Shown here: piece after piece, positions 18,126-26,049 of the stretch
Numbering within the stretch: position 1 is the stretch's first letter
Layout: every line of letters begins with the position of its first letter
Assembly: GCF_000720475.1 (NCBI RefSeq)
Contig: NZ_JOAP01000023.1
Span: 1 to 64,000 of the forward strand
Direction: 5' to 3'
DNA: 64,000 nt
Origin: Streptomyces aureocirculatus
Lineage (GTDB): Bacteria > Actinomycetota > Actinomycetes > Streptomycetales > Streptomycetaceae
Position numbers and translations under genes: made by a program
The notes under the pieces: model-generated
The model's database searches: none
The model's input: only the letters and a program-made list of their open reading frames with translations
What the model was told of the DNA's origin: nothing

Positions 18126-18548
18126 ATGAAGTATCTGGTGATGGTGCAGGGCTCCCAGGCCGATTACGAGGCCATGAGCGGCAAGGCCTCCGCGCACAGC
18201 CCGGCGTGGAGCGAGAAGGAACTGCAGGCCATGTTCGCGTTCATGAACAAGCTGAACGACGATCTGTCCGAGTCCGGCGAGTTCGTCGACGGCCAGGGCC
18301 TGACCGAGCCCGCGCAGACCCGCCTCGTCGGCATCGACGACAACGGGCGCCCGGTGATCACGGACGGGCCCTACGGCGAGACCAAGGAAGTACTCGCCGG
18401 GTACTGGGTCCTGGACTGCGAGAGCCTGGAGCGGGTCACGGAGATCGCCCAGCGGGTCAACGAGTGTCCGGTGCCCCCGGGCTCCCCGACGCCGCCGGTG
18501 GTGATCCGGCCGATCCAAGAAGGCGGCGGTGACGGGCCGGGATGCTGA
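18126..18548 (+). CDS. DGPF/YCII-related protein
   Basis: A 140-residue protein with the motif DGPYGETKE, the signature (DGPF) of the YCII-related family linked to ECF42 sigma factors. It starts MKYLVMVQGSQADYEAM and has a proline-rich C-terminus. A strong AAGGAG site (18113-18118) lies seven bases before the ATG. The ECF42 sigma gene follows directly in the same reading frame after a 69-bp gap. Members of this pairing are the usual regulatory targets or partners of the sigma factor. Their biochemical activity is unknown. Confidence 0.9.
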   Translation: MKYLVMVQGSQADYEAMSGKASAHSPAWSEKELQAMFAFMNKLNDDLSESGEFVDGQGLTEPAQTRLVGIDDNGRPVITDGPYGETKEVLAGYWVLDCESLERVTEIAQRVNECPVPPGSPTPPVVIRPIQEGGGDGPGC

Positions 18549-18617
18549 GGAATCCACCCGGCACCGGGGCGCGGGACCGGCGCACGTCGGTGGCCCCCGC
18601 CCCCGCCCCCGGCGGCG

Positions 18618-19850
18618 GTGCGGTCCGCCGGTGACGTCGAGGACCTGCTGCGCCTGCACGCACCGCAGGTCCTCGGCGCCCTTGTGCGGCGCTACGGCCA
18701 CTTCGACGAGGCCGAGGACGCCGTACAGGAAGCCCTGCTCGCGGCTGCCCGCGCATGGCCGGACCGTGGTGTGCCGGACAACCCGCGCGGCTGGCTGATC
18801 AAGGTGGCGTCCCGGCGCCTCACGGACCAGTTGCGCAGCGACGCGGCCCGGCGGCGGCGCGAGGAGAGCGCCGCCCTGATGACGCCGCGCGACGCCTTCA
18901 CGGCACCGCCGCCCGGCGAGGCGCGCGCCCCTTCGCAGGACGACACCCTCACGCTGCTGTTCCTGTGCTGCGACCCGTCGCTCGCCCCGGCCGCCCAGAT
19001 CGCACTGACGCTCAGGGCCGTCGGCGGCCTCACGACCGCCGAGATCGCCCGCGCGCACCTGGTCCCGGAGGCCACGATGGCGCAGCGCATCAGCCGCGCC
19101 AAGCAGAAGGTGCGGGGCGTGCCGTTCCGGCAGCCGGGCCCCGCCGACCGCGACGGACGCCTCGCCGCCGTCCTTCAGGTGCTGTATCTGATCTTCAACG
19201 AGGGCTACACGGCGACGTCGGGCGCCGCCCTGCACCGCGCCGACCTGGCCCGCGAGGCCATCCGGCTGACCCGCGCGGTGCGCCTGCTGCTGCCCCGCGA
19301 GGGCGCGGTGACCGGACTGCTCGCGCTGATGCTCCTCACCGACGCGCGCAGCGCCGCCCGCACGGGACCGCACGGCGAACTGGTCCCGCTGGACGAGCAG
19401 GACCGCTCACTCTGGGACACCGCGGCGATCGGCGAGGGCACCGTTCTTGTGGAGGAAGCCCTGCGCCAAGGCCCGGCGGGCGTCTACCAGTTGCAGGCCG
19501 CGATCGCCGCCCTGCACGACGAGGCGGCCCGCGCCGACGACACCGACTGGCCGCAGATCCTCGCGCTGTACGACATCCTGGTGCGCCGCACCCCGGAGCC
19601 CATGGCCGAGCTGGGGCGGGCCGTCGCGGTGGCCATGGTGCACGGTCCGCGGGCCGGGCTCAGCCAACTGTCGGCCCTCGAAGAGCGGTTGGCGGGTCAC
19701 CACCGGCTCGAATCGGTACGCGGACATCTCCTGGAACGCGCCGGTGACCTCCAAGGGGCGCGTGCCGCCTACCAGGTCGCGGCCCAGCGCACGCTCAGCC
19801 GGCCGGAGTCCCGCTACCTCCAGATGCGGGCGGCACGTCTCGCGCCCTGA
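18618..19850 (+). CDS. ECF42-group RNA polymerase sigma factor with C-terminal extension
   Basis: A 410-residue sigma factor. Region 2 is seen as HFDEAEDAVQEALLAAARAWP with GVPDNPRGWLIKVASRR. Region 4 (TTAEIARAHLVPEATMAQRI) is followed by a long helical extension of about 230 residues carrying YLIFNEGYTATSG. That extension and the adjacent DGPF gene define the ECF42 group, where the extension rather than an anti-sigma factor controls activity. GTG 18618 is the only start after the preceding stop in this frame, and no Shine-Dalgarno sequence is visible. It may depend on coupling with the YciI gene. The last 56 bp overlap the convergent LysR gene. Confidence 0.9.
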   Translation: MRSAGDVEDLLRLHAPQVLGALVRRYGHFDEAEDAVQEALLAAARAWPDRGVPDNPRGWLIKVASRRLTDQLRSDAARRRREESAALMTPRDAFTAPPPGEARAPSQDDTLTLLFLCCDPSLAPAAQIALTLRAVGGLTTAEIARAHLVPEATMAQRISRAKQKVRGVPFRQPGPADRDGRLAAVLQVLYLIFNEGYTATSGAALHRADLAREAIRLTRAVRLLLPREGAVTGLLALMLLTDARSAARTGPHGELVPLDEQDRSLWDTAAIGEGTVLVEEALRQGPAGVYQLQAAIAALHDEAARADDTDWPQILALYDILVRRTPEPMAELGRAVAVAMVHGPRAGLSQLSALEERLAGHHRLESVRGHLLERAGDLQGARAAYQVAAQRTLSRPESRYLQMRAARLAP

Positions 19851-20811
19851 GCGGAGAGCCCTGCGCGGGCACCGGTACGGCGTCCGCGCCGCGCCCCGCG
19901 CCGCCCCGGTCCCGCCCCGCCCCGCCCTCGGCACAGTCGGCGGCCACCAGGTCCGCGAAGGCGCGGGCAGGCGGGCTGAGCGCGTCCCAGCGGCGCACGG
20001 CCCAGCCGACGGAGAGCGGCGGCAGGGCCGGGACCGGCAGCAGCGTGAGGCCGGGCGGTTCCTGTGCGCGCAGGGCGGGCAGGGCGGGGACGACGGCCTG
20101 GCCGACGCCGAGTTCGGTGAGCAGCAGCGCGGTGTCCCAGTCGGCGACGCTGGTGTGGCCCGCGGGGTCGAGGTCCAGGTCGGCGAGGGCCGCGTCGAGC
20201 TGGACGCGGGAGGTGGACGCCTGCGGGGGCTTGATCAGGCGGGCCGCCGCCAGGTCGGTGAGGTCGGCGTGCGGCCGGGCGGCGAGCGGGTCGCCGGACT
20301 GCACCGCGAGCACCCAGGGCAGTGCGGCGACGGGCCGCTGTTCGATGCCGCGCACCGGTGCCCCGATGGTCACCCACGCCAGGTCCAGGTCGTCGTCGGC
20401 CAGCGCGTCGAAGCAGGCCCGGCTGGAACTCGCCGTCTGGAACTCCAGCGTGACCTGCGGGTACCGCTCCCGGAACCGGGCGACCGCCGCCCCCATGAAG
20501 TGCCGTACGGTCGTCGCGCCTGTGGTGACGCGCACGGCACCGCTCTCACCGCGCACCAGGTCGCCGAGGCGGCGCAGGGCGAGGTCGATGCCGCCGATGC
20601 CGTCCGCCGCGGCGGCGTGCAGGATGCGGCCCGCCGACGTGGGGACGACGCCGCGCGGGTGCCGCTCCAGGAGGCTGACGGCGAGTTCCCTCTCCAGGCG
20701 CTTCACGTGCTGGCTGACCGCCGACTGCGTACAGGAGAGGTCGCGCGCGACGGCGCTGAGGCTGCCCGCGCGGCACACGGCGATGAACACACGGAGATCG
20801 TCGAGCGTCAC
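19795..20811 (-). CDS. LysR-family transcriptional regulator
   Basis: A 338-residue protein. The N-terminal winged helix is typical (TLDDLRVFIAVCRAGSLSAV, then SCTQSAVSQHVKRLERELAV) and a substrate-binding domain spans about residues 90-295. The last 40 residues are Gly/Pro/Ala-rich, beyond the usual family length, and include the 56-bp overlap with the sigma gene. GTG 20811 is used because it begins the conserved fold. Its promoter region contains the 18-bp repeat array at 20883-21026. The effector and targets are unknown, and no divergent structural gene is close enough to be an obvious target. Confidence 0.92.
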   Translation of the reverse strand: MTLDDLRVFIAVCRAGSLSAVARDLSCTQSAVSQHVKRLERELAVSLLERHPRGVVPTSAGRILHAAAADGIGGIDLALRRLGDLVRGESGAVRVTTGATTVRHFMGAAVARFRERYPQVTLEFQTASSSRACFDALADDDLDLAWVTIGAPVRGIEQRPVAALPWVLAVQSGDPLAARPHADLTDLAAARLIKPPQASTSRVQLDAALADLDLDPAGHTSVADWDTALLLTELGVGQAVVPALPALRAQEPPGLTLLPVPALPPLSVGWAVRRWDALSPPARAFADLVAADCAEGGAGRDRGGAGRGADAVPVPAQGSPLRARDVPPASGGSGTPAG

Positions 20812-20882
20812 GGCCCCAAGTTATAGCCCGGCACCGGGCACGCCCCGGTCGGCTCCGGACCGGGCAGGCGGGCCGCCGCCGC

Positions 20883-21026
20883 ACGTGGCGTACGTGGCTC
20901 ACGTGGCGTACGTGGCTCACGTCGTGCAGGTGACTCACGTGGGGCACGTGACTCACGTGGGGCACGTGACTCACGTGGGGCACGTGACTCACGTGGTGCT
21001 TGTGACTCACGTGGTGCTTGTGGCGC
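20883..21026. repeat. 18-bp tandem repeat, 8 copies, rich in CACGTG palindromes
   Basis: Eight contiguous 18-bp units. Copies 1-2 are acgtggcgtacgtggctc, copy 3 acgtcgtgcaggtgactc, copies 4-6 acgtggggcacgtgactc, and copies 7-8 acgtggtgcttgtg plus actc or gcgc. Adjacent units form repeated CACGTG hexamers on a regular 18-bp phase. The array starts 72 bp upstream of the LysR start codon. It is either a binding-site array or a minisatellite. Confidence 0.92.
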
Positions 21027-21086
21027 AGATCACAGTCGCGAGAATGGGCCGCGAGGGAACGCGACGCCCTATTTCACCGTTGAACA

Positions 21087-21135
21087 AGATGAGAGCCCCG
21101 ACCGCGATTCCCCCGTCCGGCCGGGGCTCTCATCT
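21087..21135. terminator. perfect 14-bp terminator-like hairpin without an upstream gene
   Basis: agatgagagccccg pairs perfectly with cggggctctcatct around a 21-base loop. The form is that of a strong bidirectional terminator. Neither strand has a protein-coding gene ending here: the LysR gene starts at 20811 and points away, and the next plus-strand gene starts at 21241. It could end a short non-coding RNA. Confidence 0.75.
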
Positions 21136-21240
21136 GTGCGACACCTGGAGTTCGCCACCGCTTCGGGGCGCTGCCACCCCTTCGAGCACGAATATGCCAA
21201 CCGCACCGCGCGACACCGGTCCGGGCGGCATCATGCGTCC

Positions 21241-21573
21241 ATGGACGGTGCCAAGCCTGTGCAGGTCTTGTTCTCACCCGCCGAGTACGCCGCCGTGGCC
21301 CGGCAGGCCGACCGCCTCGGCATCACGCCCGCGGAGTTCATACGCCGAGCGGCCGCCGTCCACGCCGGACGCGAAGCCGTCCACGCCGGACGCGAACCGG
21401 ACACCTGCGACAGCGGCAGCACCCGGCGCGGCGCGGTGGTGCCCCCGGTGCGACGCGACCCCGACACCCGGAGCACCCCGGCGCTGCAGCGGTTCCTCGA
21501 CACCCTCGCGACCGCCGCCCCACCCCGGGTCCCACCCCAGCAGTCGGCGGTCCGCAGCCGCTCGGGGCCCTGA
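21241..21573 (+). CDS. small hypothetical protein, possible ribbon-helix-helix start
   Basis: A 110-residue protein. The first 35 residues (FSPAEYAAVARQADRLGITP, then AEFIRRAAA) resemble the ribbon-helix-helix or mobilisation-protein type of DNA-binding fold. A direct repeat VHAGRE-AVHAGRE follows, then a low-complexity tail. ATG 21241 is the best internal start, but no Shine-Dalgarno is visible, so the start is uncertain. It converges with the asparagine synthetase gene 63 bp away. No partner toxin gene is seen. Confidence 0.5.
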   Translation: MDGAKPVQVLFSPAEYAAVARQADRLGITPAEFIRRAAAVHAGREAVHAGREPDTCDSGSTRRGAVVPPVRRDPDTRSTPALQRFLDTLATAAPPRVPPQQSAVRSRSGP

Positions 21574-21636
21574 CGCTGCTCCCCGAACTCGACCCCGTAC
21601 CCGAATCCGTACCCGCGGCCGAGTCCGTGCCCGCCC

Positions 21637-23478
21637 TCAGGGCAACACGACCTCCGGCTCGTACAGGTCGAACCACAGCGCCAGATCCAGCGCCCGCTCC
21701 AGGCCGCGCCGTGACGCCTGCCTGATCTGCGGTGTGTCCCGGTGCGCGAGACGGCGCAGGGTTTCGTGGTCGACGAGGCCGAAGACCGGGTGCCCCCGGC
21801 GCGACAGGAGATCCTTGGCGTGCTCCTGGAGCGCGAAGGCGTACTTCGGATCCTGCGTGGAGGGATACGGGCTCTTGACCCGGTCGTAGACGGAGCGCGG
21901 CAGGCTGTCCCTGGCGGCCTCCCGCAGCAGCGACTTCTCCCGGCCGTCGAAGGACTTCAGCGCCCAGGGCGCGTTGTAGACGTACTCAACGAGGCGGTGG
22001 TCGCAGAACGGCACCCGCACCTCCAGGCCCACGGCCATGCTCGCGCGGTCCTTGCGGTCGAGGAGCGAGCGCACGAAGCGGGTCAGGTAGAGATGGCTGA
22101 CCGTGCGCATGCGGTACTCGAAGTCGCTCTCCCCGTCGAGGCGCTCGACGCCGCCTGCGGCCGTGGCGTAGCTGTCCTTGACGTACGTGGGCACGTCGAG
22201 GGCGTCGAGGACGTCCTGTCGCAGGACACCCGTCTCGTCACCCAGCGTCTCCGCGTGCCGCACCAGCCACGGGAAGGTGCCGCCGCGCCTGGCGCGCTCG
22301 TCGAAGAACTGCCGGTAGCCGCCGAACACCTCGTCCGCCGACTCGCCGGACAGGGCGACCGTCGAGTGCTCGCGGATCGCCTGGAAGAGCAGATACAGCG
22401 AGGCGTCCATGTCCCCGAAGCCGACCGGCAGGTCGCGGGCCGTCAGCATCTTCGCCCGCACCTCGGGGTCGGCGAGGGCCTGCGTGTCCAGGACGATGTC
22501 GCGGTGCTCGGTACCGGCGAGACGTGCCACGTCATGGGCGTACGGCGCGTCCGGTGTGCCCCGCATCTCGTCCGCGACGAAGTGCTCGCCCTGACCCGCG
22601 AAGTCGACGGCGAAGCTCCGCAGCGTCTCCCCCGTGACGGCGAGCCGTCCCGCGGCGAGGGCCGCCATCGCGGACGAGTCGAGGCCACCGGAGAGCAGCA
22701 CACAGCGCGGCACGTCGGCCACGAGCTGGCGGCGCACGATGTCGTCGAGCAGCGAGCGCACGGTGGCCACGGTCTCGTCGCGGTCGTGCGGATGCGGGCG
22801 GGTCTCCAGGCGCCAGTAGGCGCGGCTGCGCAGTCCGTCGCGGTCGACGGTGACGACGGTGCCGGGTTCGACCTCGCGCATGCCGTCCCACACGGCATGC
22901 CCCGGCGTCTTCACGAAGGCGAAGATCTCGCGCAGCCCGTCCACGGTGACGCGGGCGCGAGCGAGCGGGTTGGCGAGGATCGCCTTGGGCTCGGAGCCGA
23001 ACAGGACACCGTCCGGGGTCGGGTGGAAGTAGAAGGGCTTGATGCCCATACGGTCACGGATCATGACCAGGCGCTGCCTGCGCCCGTCCCACACGGCGAA
23101 CGCGTACATCCCGTTGAGCCGCGCGGCGACGCCCTCGCCCCACTGGAGGTAGCCGCGCAGCACCACCTCGGTGTCGGAACCGGTCGCGAACTCATGCCCG
23201 TGACCGGCCAGTTCCTCGCGCAGTTCGGTGAAGTTGTATGTCTCACCGGAGTAGACAAGGGCGACGGTGCCCTCGGGCGTCGTCGCGGTCATCGGCTGAC
23301 GTCCGCCGGGCAGGTCGATGATGGCGAGGCGCCGGTGCCCGAGCGCGGCGGGGCCGTCGGTCCAGGTGCCGCGGTCGTCCGGGCCGCGGCACGACATCGT
23401 CTCCGTCATCGCGTCCAGGGTCTGCCCGTGCGCCCGCAGATCGCGGTCGAACGATACCCAGCCGGTGATGCCACACAT
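21637..23478 (-). CDS. asnB: asparagine synthase (glutamine-hydrolysing)
   Basis: A 613-residue class II glutamine amidotransferase. The N-terminal nucleophile Cys2 is in MCGITGWVSFDRD. Other glutaminase residues are RGPDDRG and the HRRLAIIDLPGGRQPM segment. The synthetase half carries the PP-loop LLSGGLDSSAMAAL and the SGESADEVFGGYRQFF motif. It converts aspartate, glutamine and ATP to asparagine, glutamate, AMP and PPi. AGGAGG sits eight bases before the ATG. Full length suggests a functional enzyme. Related proteins can also act on peptide natural products, but no biosynthetic neighbours are seen. Confidence 0.94.
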   Translation of the reverse strand: MCGITGWVSFDRDLRAHGQTLDAMTETMSCRGPDDRGTWTDGPAALGHRRLAIIDLPGGRQPMTATTPEGTVALVYSGETYNFTELREELAGHGHEFATGSDTEVVLRGYLQWGEGVAARLNGMYAFAVWDGRRQRLVMIRDRMGIKPFYFHPTPDGVLFGSEPKAILANPLARARVTVDGLREIFAFVKTPGHAVWDGMREVEPGTVVTVDRDGLRSRAYWRLETRPHPHDRDETVATVRSLLDDIVRRQLVADVPRCVLLSGGLDSSAMAALAAGRLAVTGETLRSFAVDFAGQGEHFVADEMRGTPDAPYAHDVARLAGTEHRDIVLDTQALADPEVRAKMLTARDLPVGFGDMDASLYLLFQAIREHSTVALSGESADEVFGGYRQFFDERARRGGTFPWLVRHAETLGDETGVLRQDVLDALDVPTYVKDSYATAAGGVERLDGESDFEYRMRTVSHLYLTRFVRSLLDRKDRASMAVGLEVRVPFCDHRLVEYVYNAPWALKSFDGREKSLLREAARDSLPRSVYDRVKSPYPSTQDPKYAFALQEHAKDLLSRRGHPVFGLVDHETLRRLAHRDTPQIRQASRRGLERALDLALWFDLYEPEVVLP

Positions 23479-23686
23479 GAGGATTCCTCCTGCCGTCCGG
23501 CTGCCCACCTCCGGTCGTACGCCTCGAACGGCCGAACTAGATGTAATAGGCAGCTATCTCTCCAGACTCCACCTCGGACGACACACGGTCAACGCACCAC
23601 GGCGCATTCCGGCCATGGGTAAAGGCTTGCCCAACACATATGCAAATGGCGGCTGTCGTCGCAAAGGCGGGGCCTGCGGTGTGCAC

Positions 23687-24373
23687 TCACGTGGTCGGCG
23701 GATGCGGCGCGTCCCGCAGCAGGAGCTCGGCGCCCTGACGTGCGTGGTCGATGGCCCCGGGGAAGACCCCCATGCCGTACGCCACCAGTCCGCCCTCGTG
23801 CAGCAGCATCAGCGTCCTGCCGAGCGAGGTCGCCCGGCGGGGCGCGTGGGACCGGGCCAGGTCCGTGAAGAGAGCGAGCATCCACACCTTCTGCCCGGTG
23901 ATCACCGCGTACGCGGGATGGGCGGGGTCACTGATCTCCGCATGCGCGTTGATCATGCTGCACCCCCGCGGAAGGCTGCGCTCCGCCCAGTCGCGAGACG
24001 CGTCGAAGACGGCCAGGATCCGAGAGCGGGGCGTACGGGCGCGCTCCAGGTACGGGGCGAGGAAGGCGCGCCAGCGCTCGTCCCTGTCCGCCAGGTACTC
24101 GACGACGATCTGTTCCTTGGCGCCGAAGCGGTCGTACAGCGTCTTCTTGGTCACGCCCGCCTCGGCCGCGATCAGATCGACGCCGACGGCGTGGATCCCG
24201 CGCTCATAGAACAGCCGCCCGGCCGCCTCAAGGACGCGCCGCGCCCCCGGCGTCATCGACACGCGACGCGGTCCGCCGCCCCCGGCCTCGCCCGCACTCC
24301 CGCCCACGTTCTCGTTCTCCTTCTCCTTCTCCTTCTCCTTCTCCTTCTCGTTCCCGTCCTCGTTCTCGCTCAC
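23687..24373 (-). CDS. TetR-family repressor, probable regulator of the divergent EamA exporter
   Basis: A 228-residue protein. The TetR DNA-binding domain covers about residues 40-90 (RRVLEAAGRLFYERGIHAVG, then AAEAGVTKKTLYDRFGAKE). A helical ligand domain follows. The N-terminus carries a low-complexity KEKEKEKEKENEN tail encoded by a 6-bp repeat (cttctc units at about 24317-24350), which may vary in length. The gene is divergent from the EamA transporter. Two copies of a palindromic operator lie between them (24431-24448 and 24462-24479), arguing for repression of the exporter and of itself. Confidence 0.92.
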   Translation of the reverse strand: MSENEDGNEKEKEKEKEKENENVGGSAGEAGGGGPRRVSMTPGARRVLEAAGRLFYERGIHAVGVDLIAAEAGVTKKTLYDRFGAKEQIVVEYLADRDERWRAFLAPYLERARTPRSRILAVFDASRDWAERSLPRGCSMINAHAEISDPAHPAYAVITGQKVWMLALFTDLARSHAPRRATSLGRTLMLLHEGGLVAYGMGVFPGAIDHARQGAELLLRDAPHPPTT

Positions 24374-24430
24374 GACCTCACCTCACCTCGTGGAGGAGGA
24401 CCCATGGAGGACCTCACGCAGATCTCCATA

Positions 24431-24448
24431 GTAAACCGATCTGTATAC
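24431..24448. promoter_or_regulatory. TetR-type operator, copy 1
   Basis: gtaaaccgatctgtatac is an imperfect palindrome of the form GTAnACnGATCnGTnTAC. It recurs in inverted orientation 31 bp away, between the TetR and EamA genes. Confidence 0.75.
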
Positions 24449-24461
24449 TCACTCCCACGGA

Positions 24462-24479
24462 GTAAACAGATCGGTCTAC
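24462..24479. promoter_or_regulatory. TetR-type operator, copy 2
   Basis: gtaaacagatcggtctac matches copy 1 in reverse complement. The 31-bp centre spacing is about three helical turns, which would put two dimers on the same face of the DNA. It ends 28 bp before the transporter start codon. Confidence 0.75.
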
Positions 24480-24506
24480 TTCGGTGGGCCACAGGAGGTG
24501 TGCACC

Positions 24507-25505
24507 GTGAACGTCCTGCTCTCCATCGCATTCGTGCTGACCTGGAGCTCCGGCTTCATCGGCGCCAAGCTCGGCGCGGGCGACGCGGACGCGGTGACCA
24601 TCCTGATGTGGCGGTTCCTGCCGCTTGCCGCCGTGCTCGCACTGGCCGCCGCGACCGTGGCGAGGTCGTCCTGGCGCGGCCTCACCGCACGCGACCTCGC
24701 GCGGCAGGCACTGGTCGGCGCCCTGTCCCAGAGCGGCTACCTCCTGACTGTGTACTACGCGATCCAACTCGGTGTCTCCAGTGGTACGACGGCCCTGATC
24801 GACGGGACCCAACCCCTGGTCGCGGGCGCGCTCGCCGGACCGCTGCTCGGCCAGTACGTGTCCCGCACCCAGTGGGTGGGGCTCGCGCTCGGCCTGACGG
24901 GCGTGGCGATCGTGACGACCGGCGACGCGGCCGCCGGCTCCGGCGTGCCGTGGTGGGCCTACCTCGTGCCGTTCGCCGGCATGCTGTCCCTTGTCGCTGC
25001 GACCTTCCTGGACCGCCGCACCCGCACCGAGGTCGCGCCGTTCGCCGCGCTGACGGTGCACTGCGTCACGAGCGCCGTGATCTTCACGGGGCTCGCACTC
25101 GCCACGGGCGCTGCGGCGCCGGTCGCCGAGGTGTCGTTCTGGACGGCGATCGGCTGGCTCGTGGTCCTGTCCACCTTCGGCGGCTACGGCCTGTACTGGC
25201 TCATCCTGCGCCGCGGCGGCGTCACCCGCGTCAACACGCTGATGTTCCTGATGGCGCCCGTGACGGCCCTGTGGGGCGCGGCGATGTTCGGGGAGCCGTT
25301 CGGCGCACAGACGGCCGTCGGCCTCGCCGTCGCGCTCGCGGCGGTCGTGGTGGTGCACCGAGGCACGGCGCGGGGCGGTACCGCGGGCACGGAGGGCGGC
25401 GGCGCGGGGGCCGGGCGCAGCCGCGCAGAGGGTGACGTCACTCCGGGGGCAGGGGGGACGGAGGCGTCAGACAGGCCTGCACGGCGGGTGCGTAGCGGTC
25501 GGTGA
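24507..25505 (+). CDS. EamA/DMT-family exporter
   Basis: A 332-residue protein with about ten membrane helices arranged as two EamA halves. It starts MNVLLSIAFVLTWSSGFIGAK and has the second-half motif FGGYGLYWLILRRGG. Proteins of this family export amino acids, nucleosides or drugs. GTG 24507 is chosen because AGGAGG (24493-24498) lies eight bases before it; the GTG at 24498 overlaps that site. The hydrophilic C-tail (about 290-332) runs into the convergent TetR gene, with a 68-bp overlap. Expression is probably controlled by the divergent TetR protein. Confidence 0.9.
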   Translation: MNVLLSIAFVLTWSSGFIGAKLGAGDADAVTILMWRFLPLAAVLALAAATVARSSWRGLTARDLARQALVGALSQSGYLLTVYYAIQLGVSSGTTALIDGTQPLVAGALAGPLLGQYVSRTQWVGLALGLTGVAIVTTGDAAAGSGVPWWAYLVPFAGMLSLVAATFLDRRTRTEVAPFAALTVHCVTSAVIFTGLALATGAAAPVAEVSFWTAIGWLVVLSTFGGYGLYWLILRRGGVTRVNTLMFLMAPVTALWGAAMFGEPFGAQTAVGLAVALAAVVVVHRGTARGGTAGTEGGGAGAGRSRAEGDVTPGAGGTEASDRPARRVRSGR

Positions 25506-26049
25506 TCTCCGCTATCGCCGCCGCCCGCAGATGCGGCCCGCGCGCGATGCCGTACATCACCCCGAGGCCGAGCAGCATCCCGACGGCCAGCTCGGCCCGC
25601 AGTCCCGCGTCGGGCCCTGCCAGCCGGTCGCCGAGCCTGCGCACCACCTGCGTACGGAAGTTGGCGCGCAGCACATAGCCGTGCTCGCGGTGCAGCGGGG
25701 CGTACACGATGCGCAGGATGGGGTCGGCGCCGCGCTCGGCCTGACTGGTGAGCAGGTAGCTGACCATGTGCCTGCCCAGGTCGCACAGGGGCGCGTCCAG
25801 GACCGCTTCCGCGTCCTCCTCGAACGACATGATCCGGGTGAACAGCGCGTCCTTGCTGCCGAAGTACTTGAGGACCAGCGGCGCGCTCACCCCAGCGCGT
25901 TCGGCCACGGCCTTCAGCGTGATGTCGGTGTGCGCGTGCCGCGCGAGCAGATGCCGGGCCGCACGCATGATCGCGGCTTTCGTGGTCTCCGCGTCACGCC
26001 GCCCGGGGCCCGGCGCGCATGCCGCCGGAGGTGAGGTCGAGCTGGTCAT
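25438..26049 (-). CDS. TetR-family regulator
   Basis: A 203-residue protein with a TetR helix-turn-helix at about residues 20-68 (AIMRAARHLLARHAHTDITL, then AERAGVSAPLVLKYFGSKD). The C-terminal helical domain resembles the TetR_C type seen in mycobacterial and streptomycete regulators. ATG 26049 is used because GGAAAG lies seven bases upstream and the fold starts soon after. Its 3' end overlaps the EamA gene by 68 bp in convergent orientation. The target is unknown; the long upstream gap contains no divergent structural gene within 500 bp. Confidence 0.9.
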   Translation of the reverse strand: MTSSTSPPAACAPGPGRRDAETTKAAIMRAARHLLARHAHTDITLKAVAERAGVSAPLVLKYFGSKDALFTRIMSFEEDAEAVLDAPLCDLGRHMVSYLLTSQAERGADPILRIVYAPLHREHGYVLRANFRTQVVRRLGDRLAGPDAGLRAELAVGMLLGLGVMYGIARGPHLRAAAIAEITDRYAPAVQACLTPPSPLPPE

